A stretch of 9,032 nt of DNA from JAYVJM01 sp043769275 (GTDB taxonomy: Bacteria; Pseudomonadota; Gammaproteobacteria; Pseudomonadales; UBA7239), in assembly GCA_043769275.1 (NCBI GenBank), contig JAYVJM010000056.1, forward strand, positions 1 through 9,032, written 5' to 3'. Position 1 is the stretch's first letter, and each line of letters starts with the position of its first letter. This document shows positions 6,317 to 9,032 of the stretch, piece after piece. Position numbers and translations under genes: made by a program. The notes beneath the pieces were generated by a model. That model was not told the origin of the DNA. It did no database searches and saw nothing but the letters and a program-made list of their open reading frames with translations.

Positions 6317-8103
6317 GTGCGCTCCGTTTTGCTTAGTAACATGTCACGCATTGAGCCATTTGGCGCAATCTGCATCGGATATACGTGCTCGTCTGTATCT
6401 ACATAAATATCCATAAACACCACGCGATCCTTCAAGGAAAAACACCACTTCATAGCCTCCTCTAAATCTTCGTAACGCGTAACTTTAATGCCAACATGGC
6501 CATAGGATTCTGCCAATTTAATAAAATCGGGCAGCGAATCTTCATACAGGCTGTGTGAATGGCGGCCTGCGTACTGCATGTCTTGCCATTGACGCACCAT
6601 GCCGAGCGACTGGTTATTCAGATTGATGATTTTGATCGGCAAACGGTATTGCGTGCAGGTCGACAACTCCTGTATACACATTTGAATGCTGCCCTCACCC
6701 GTTACACAAGCGACAACGGCATCGGGAAACGCCATTTGCACACCCATCGCAGCCGGCAAACCAAAGCCCATCGTGCCAAGACCGCCTGAGTTGATCCAAC
6801 GGCGCGGTTTATCAAACAAATAATATTGCGCAGCAAACATTTGGTGCTGACCAACATCGGACGTGATGTAAGCACCACCGTGCGTCGTTTTATGCAACAT
6901 TCTGATGACATCTTGCGGCTTTATAAGCGCACCTTTCGATGGCGCATGGCGCGGCTTTGTATATAAGCCGTGATCGGCACGCCATTCCTTGATTTGCTTC
7001 CACCACGTCGACAACGCGCTTTGATCAGGCGTTTCCTTGCCTTCTTTCAAGGCAGCGAGCATGTCTTCAAGCACCGACGCCACCGTGCCAACAATGGGAA
7101 TATCAGCGCGTATCGTTTTAGAAATCGAAGCCGGATCAATGTCGATATGAATAATTTTCGCGCCTGGACAAAAACGGGATGGCGTATTGGTAATACGGTC
7201 ATCAAAACGTGCGCCTATTGCCAAAATCACATCGCTATGATGCATAACCATATTGGCTTCATAGGTGCCGTGCATGCCCAACATGCCCACGTATTGCGGG
7301 TCAGACGCGGGGAAACCGCCCAAGCCCATTAACGTGTTCGTCACAGGGTAATTAAGCTTGCGCGCCAATTCTGTCAACAATGTGGCACCATTGCCCTGCA
7401 CTACGCCACCACCGGTATAAATAACAGGGCGCTTTGCCGCCAATAACATCTGCACGGCTTTTTTGATTTGACCGGCATGCCCACGCGCAGGTGGCTGGTA
7501 AGAACGCAGCTTTACTTTTTCTGGATATTTGTAGGGGTAAAGCAAATGCGGATGTGTTTTATCTTTTGGAATATCAACAACAACGGGGCCAGGGCGGCCT
7601 GTGCTGGCAATATAAAACGCCTTTTTGATGATATCGGGAATGTCTGCCGTGTCTTTCACCATAAAGCTGTGCTTCACGATAGGACGGGAAATGCCGATCA
7701 TGTCGGTTTCCTGAAAAGCATCTTCGCCGATCAAATGGCTTTGTACTTGGCCAGAAATAACCACCATAGGGATAGAGTCCATATAAGCGGTGGCAATGCC
7801 GGTAATTGCGTTGGTCGCGCCAGGGCCGGAGGTGACTAACACAACACCCACTTCGCCTGTAGCTCGCGCATAACCATCCGCCGCGTGCGTGGCGGCTTGC
7901 TCGTGGCGCACAAGAATATGCTGGACTTTATCTTGCTGAAAAATAGCATCGTAAATATGAAGTGCCGCACCGCCAGGGTAGCCAAACACGTATTTAACAC
8001 CCTCGTCATGCAGCGCACGGATTAGCATTGCACCGCCAGACAACATCTCTTCCGGCTTTTCTGGTGAGCTTTTATGGCTTTTTTTTTCTGTATTGGATTC
8101 CAA
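6313..8103 (-). CDS. ilvI: Acetolactate synthase large (catalytic) subunit
   Basis: ThDP-, FAD- and Mg2+-dependent enzyme that condenses pyruvate with pyruvate or 2-oxobutyrate, the first committed step of branched-chain amino-acid synthesis; also called ilvB. In the 596-residue form, the ThDP-activating glutamate is Glu68 (VRHEQAATHAADG). The cofactor motif runs from TGEGS (468-472) to LNN (495-497), and SGPGATNAITGIATAYMDS lies at 92-110. One usually conserved Asn after GEGSIQM is Cys476. The start is uncertain. TTG 8103 has AGAGAGG eight bases upstream and is used here. ATG 8046 gives 577 residues, closer to E. coli IlvI (574), but its purine-rich GGAAGAG abuts the codon. A TTG at 8187 has no visible site. 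First gene of ilvI-ilvH-ilvC, overlapping ilvH by four bases. Confidence 0.95.
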   Translation of the reverse strand: MESNTEKKSHKSSPEKPEEMLSGGAMLIRALHDEGVKYVFGYPGGAALHIYDAIFQQDKVQHILVRHEQAATHAADGYARATGEVGVVLVTSGPGATNAITGIATAYMDSIPMVVISGQVQSHLIGEDAFQETDMIGISRPIVKHSFMVKDTADIPDIIKKAFYIASTGRPGPVVVDIPKDKTHPHLLYPYKYPEKVKLRSYQPPARGHAGQIKKAVQMLLAAKRPVIYTGGGVVQGNGATLLTELARKLNYPVTNTLMGLGGFPASDPQYVGMLGMHGTYEANMVMHHSDVILAIGARFDDRITNTPSRFCPGAKIIHIDIDPASISKTIRADIPIVGTVASVLEDMLAALKEGKETPDQSALSTWWKQIKEWRADHGLYTKPRHAPSKGALIKPQDVIRMLHKTTHGGAYITSDVGQHQMFAAQYYLFDKPRRWINSGGLGTMGFGLPAAMGVQMAFPDAVVACVTGEGSIQMCIQELSTCTQYRLPIKIINLNNQSLGMVRQWQDMQYAGRHSHSLYEDSLPDFIKLAESYGHVGIKVTRYEDLEEAMKWCFSLKDRVVFMDIYVDTDEHVYPMQIAPNGSMRDMLLSKTERT

Positions 8104-8405
8104 AACTGTGTCCTCTCTCTGCTGTTCTCTACCGTAATGGCAGGCAATGCTTTGATTAAAATAATCCGCATTGTTTGGGAGGCTCAAGCTGAAAACGCGG
8201 TGGCATTTTAGAATTTGAGCAGTAAAAGGCGCAGGATTTGCACGTATATAGCGAGCGGCGGATGGGTGGTTCGCGCATAGACTGTTTTATCTGCGGATAG
8301 TACAAATACAGTCGGGCAAGCTACCTGTACAGGACAGGACGGCAAATTTTGACCGCATTTTGCTCAAAGTCAACCAAAAATCTTTTCTAGGCACATCACC
8401 ACCGT
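8104..8405 (-). other. ilv operon leader/intergenic region, no convincing gene
   Basis: About 300 bases separate ilvI from the RDD gene, read here on the minus strand. A possible -35 TTGACT lies at 8373-8368, with only a poor AAAATT 17 bases downstream (8350-8345). A perfect 10-bp palindrome, CCTGTACAGG, is at 8324-8333. A 23-codon frame from ATG 8358 to TAA 8287 has only a few scattered Val, Leu and Ile codons. I see no Ile/Val/Leu-rich leader peptide with a following terminator hairpin, so classical ilv attenuation is not evident. The long gap suggests that the ilv operon has its own promoter here. Confidence 0.45.
8345..8373 (-). promoter_or_regulatory. Weak candidate sigma-70 promoter for the ilv operon
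   Basis: TTGACT (8373-8368) matches the -35 consensus at five of six bases. With a 17-base spacer the -10 is AAAATT, only three of six. It would give a long leader of more than 200 bases before ilvI. This is a tentative call. Confidence 0.2.
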
Positions 8406-8864
8406 TTAGCGAGCGACTCGTTTCTCATGTACGGTAATTTGCGTGCCAGACAAACTGTCATGCCATGCTTTTCTGGCGGGAAGCAAACACCAGAGGTAAC
8501 CCAAACCGCCACAGGCAATAGATAACGTCGCGGCCGCCAACCGTCGCAAGCAGTGCTTTAAAGTCGGCGCGGAGCCATCATCGGTGACAATCTGCAATCG
8601 CCACGCTTGCATTCCTAAAGTTTGCTGATTTTTGCACCAAAAAACACTGTAAAAACCCGTTACAACCAGCACCATGCCACAAAAAACAAGCCAATTACCG
8701 CCTGCGGTGGGCGATTTCTCAATGGCATCTTTACCCATCCAAAATTTTTCTAACAGCACTGCGCCCCAACCGTAGATCATCAATAACCCAAACAGCAAAA
8801 ACGCGTCATATAACAAAGCGGCAAGGCGACGCCAAAGCGGCGCACGACGGCAAAAGTCAGACAT
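8406..8864 (-). CDS. RDD-family integral membrane protein, function unknown
   Basis: The 152-residue protein has RDD-domain hallmarks: an arginine pair before the first membrane helix with an Asp inside it (WRRLAALLYDAFLLFGLL, 11-28, Asp20), QTLGMQAWRLQIV (81-93) before the second conserved block, and a terminal WHDSLSGTQI (135-144) carrying the last conserved Asp136. Hydrophobic segments near 14-38, 58-76 and 108-128 suggest three transmembrane helices in the inner membrane. RDD proteins are usually 130-180 residues and mostly uncharacterised; some have been linked to ion transport, so no specific function is assigned. ATG 8864 lacks a clear Shine-Dalgarno sequence (upstream is TTAAATCTTATTT), so translation may be weak. 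It lies on the same strand as ilvI, about 300 bp upstream of it, and probably forms a separate unit. Confidence 0.85.
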   Translation of the reverse strand: MSDFCRRAPLWRRLAALLYDAFLLFGLLMIYGWGAVLLEKFWMGKDAIEKSPTAGGNWLVFCGMVLVVTGFYSVFWCKNQQTLGMQAWRLQIVTDDGSAPTLKHCLRRLAAATLSIACGGLGYLWCLLPARKAWHDSLSGTQITVHEKRVAR

Positions 8865-8937
8865 AAATAAGATTTAACTGCGTATTTTACGAGCGCCAAG
8901 TGTAGCTGCGCTGATTTTATCTGTCAGTTGATAAAAA

Positions 8938-9032
8938 TGACCTATGCTGCAAAAAGTGGACACCGTTTTGCCAATAAAATACAAAGCGGAGAGTTTCGAT
9001 GAAGGCGAGAAAGCAAATGGTTTACACGGCAG
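8938..9032 (+). mobile_element. Probable left end of an IS3-like insertion sequence (partial)
   Basis: From TG at 8938, the sequence reads TGACCTATGCTGC followed by AAAAAGTGGACACC (8951-8964). This resembles the left terminal inverted repeats of IS3-family elements, which begin with TG and often contain a GTGGACA core. A transposase-like reading frame with a good ribosome binding site starts 35 bases later and runs off the window. The right end, the direct target repeats and the family subgroup cannot be confirmed from here. Confidence 0.5.
8999..9032 (+). CDS. Putative IS transposase OrfA, first 11 codons (partial)
   Basis: ATG 8999 is preceded by GGAGAG (8988-8993) at five bases. The frame reads MKARKQMVYTA and continues past the window edge. 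A short basic start followed by a tyrosine-threonine string is typical of helix-turn-helix OrfA proteins of IS3-family elements (commonly ...YTAEFK...). The next residues are not visible, so this rests on the first 11 residues and the inverted-repeat-like sequence just upstream. It is too short for a firm family call. Confidence 0.45.
   Translation, partial: MKARKQMVYTA

Noticed and set aside
8324..8333. CCTGTACAGG as a LexA box
   Set aside because: The LexA consensus needs CTGT and ACAG separated by eight bases; here they overlap directly, so the site does not fit.
1..9032. A composite transposon carrying the whole segment
   Set aside because: The two bounding elements belong to different families with unrelated ends, and the ilv operon between them is core housekeeping content.

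Overview
The window reads as a chromosomal segment of a Gammaproteobacterium. The branched-chain amino-acid genes resemble Pseudomonas, Cellvibrio and E. coli homologues: a class I ketol-acid reductoisomerase, a 163-residue IlvH-type regulatory subunit and a TGEGS-type acetolactate synthase. GC content looks intermediate. A palindromic repeat widespread in proteobacteria is also present. Genus-level assignment is not possible from sequence reading alone.

Layout. (1) 1-126: the 3' end of an IS630-family transposase, cut by the window edge. (2) 127-661: a stretch without an intact gene. It holds an alanine-, glutamate- and arginine-rich frame interrupted by stop codons, probably a decayed gene. 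(3) 662-4708, plus strand: a lipid-type beta-oxidation cluster of two different acyl-CoA dehydrogenases and two crotonase-fold proteins. The active-site residues I can align suggest that only the first dehydrogenase carries a catalytic glutamate. The first crotonase has both hydratase glutamates. The second has lost them but keeps an isomerase-type glutamate. A 59-bp palindromic repeat sits between the two crotonase genes. (4) 4728-4759: a perfect 14-bp-stem terminator placed to serve both converging transcription units. (5) 8103-4776, minus strand: ilvI(B)-ilvH-ilvC, the operon for the first two steps of valine/isoleucine (and leucine precursor) synthesis. ilvI and ilvH overlap by ATGA. (6) 8104-8405: ilv leader region with no convincing gene. 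(7) 8864-8406, minus strand: an RDD-family membrane protein. (8) 8938-9032: the probable left end and first codons of a second insertion sequence, IS3-like.

How the parts work together. The fatty-acyl cluster supplies dehydrogenation, double-bond isomerisation and hydration of an acyl-CoA. No 3-hydroxyacyl-CoA dehydrogenase or thiolase lies inside the window. The two-subunit dehydrogenase architecture matches that used on steroid side chains and other bulky acyl-CoAs (FadE28/FadE29-like), but the substrate cannot be read from sequence. The ilv operon is housekeeping. The RDD gene has no visible link to it beyond shared strand. I see no CRISPR array, tRNA or rRNA, and nothing that is clearly an undescribed system. 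The more interesting points are the split-function dehydrogenase/crotonase module and the decayed, internally repetitive frame beside the IS630 end.
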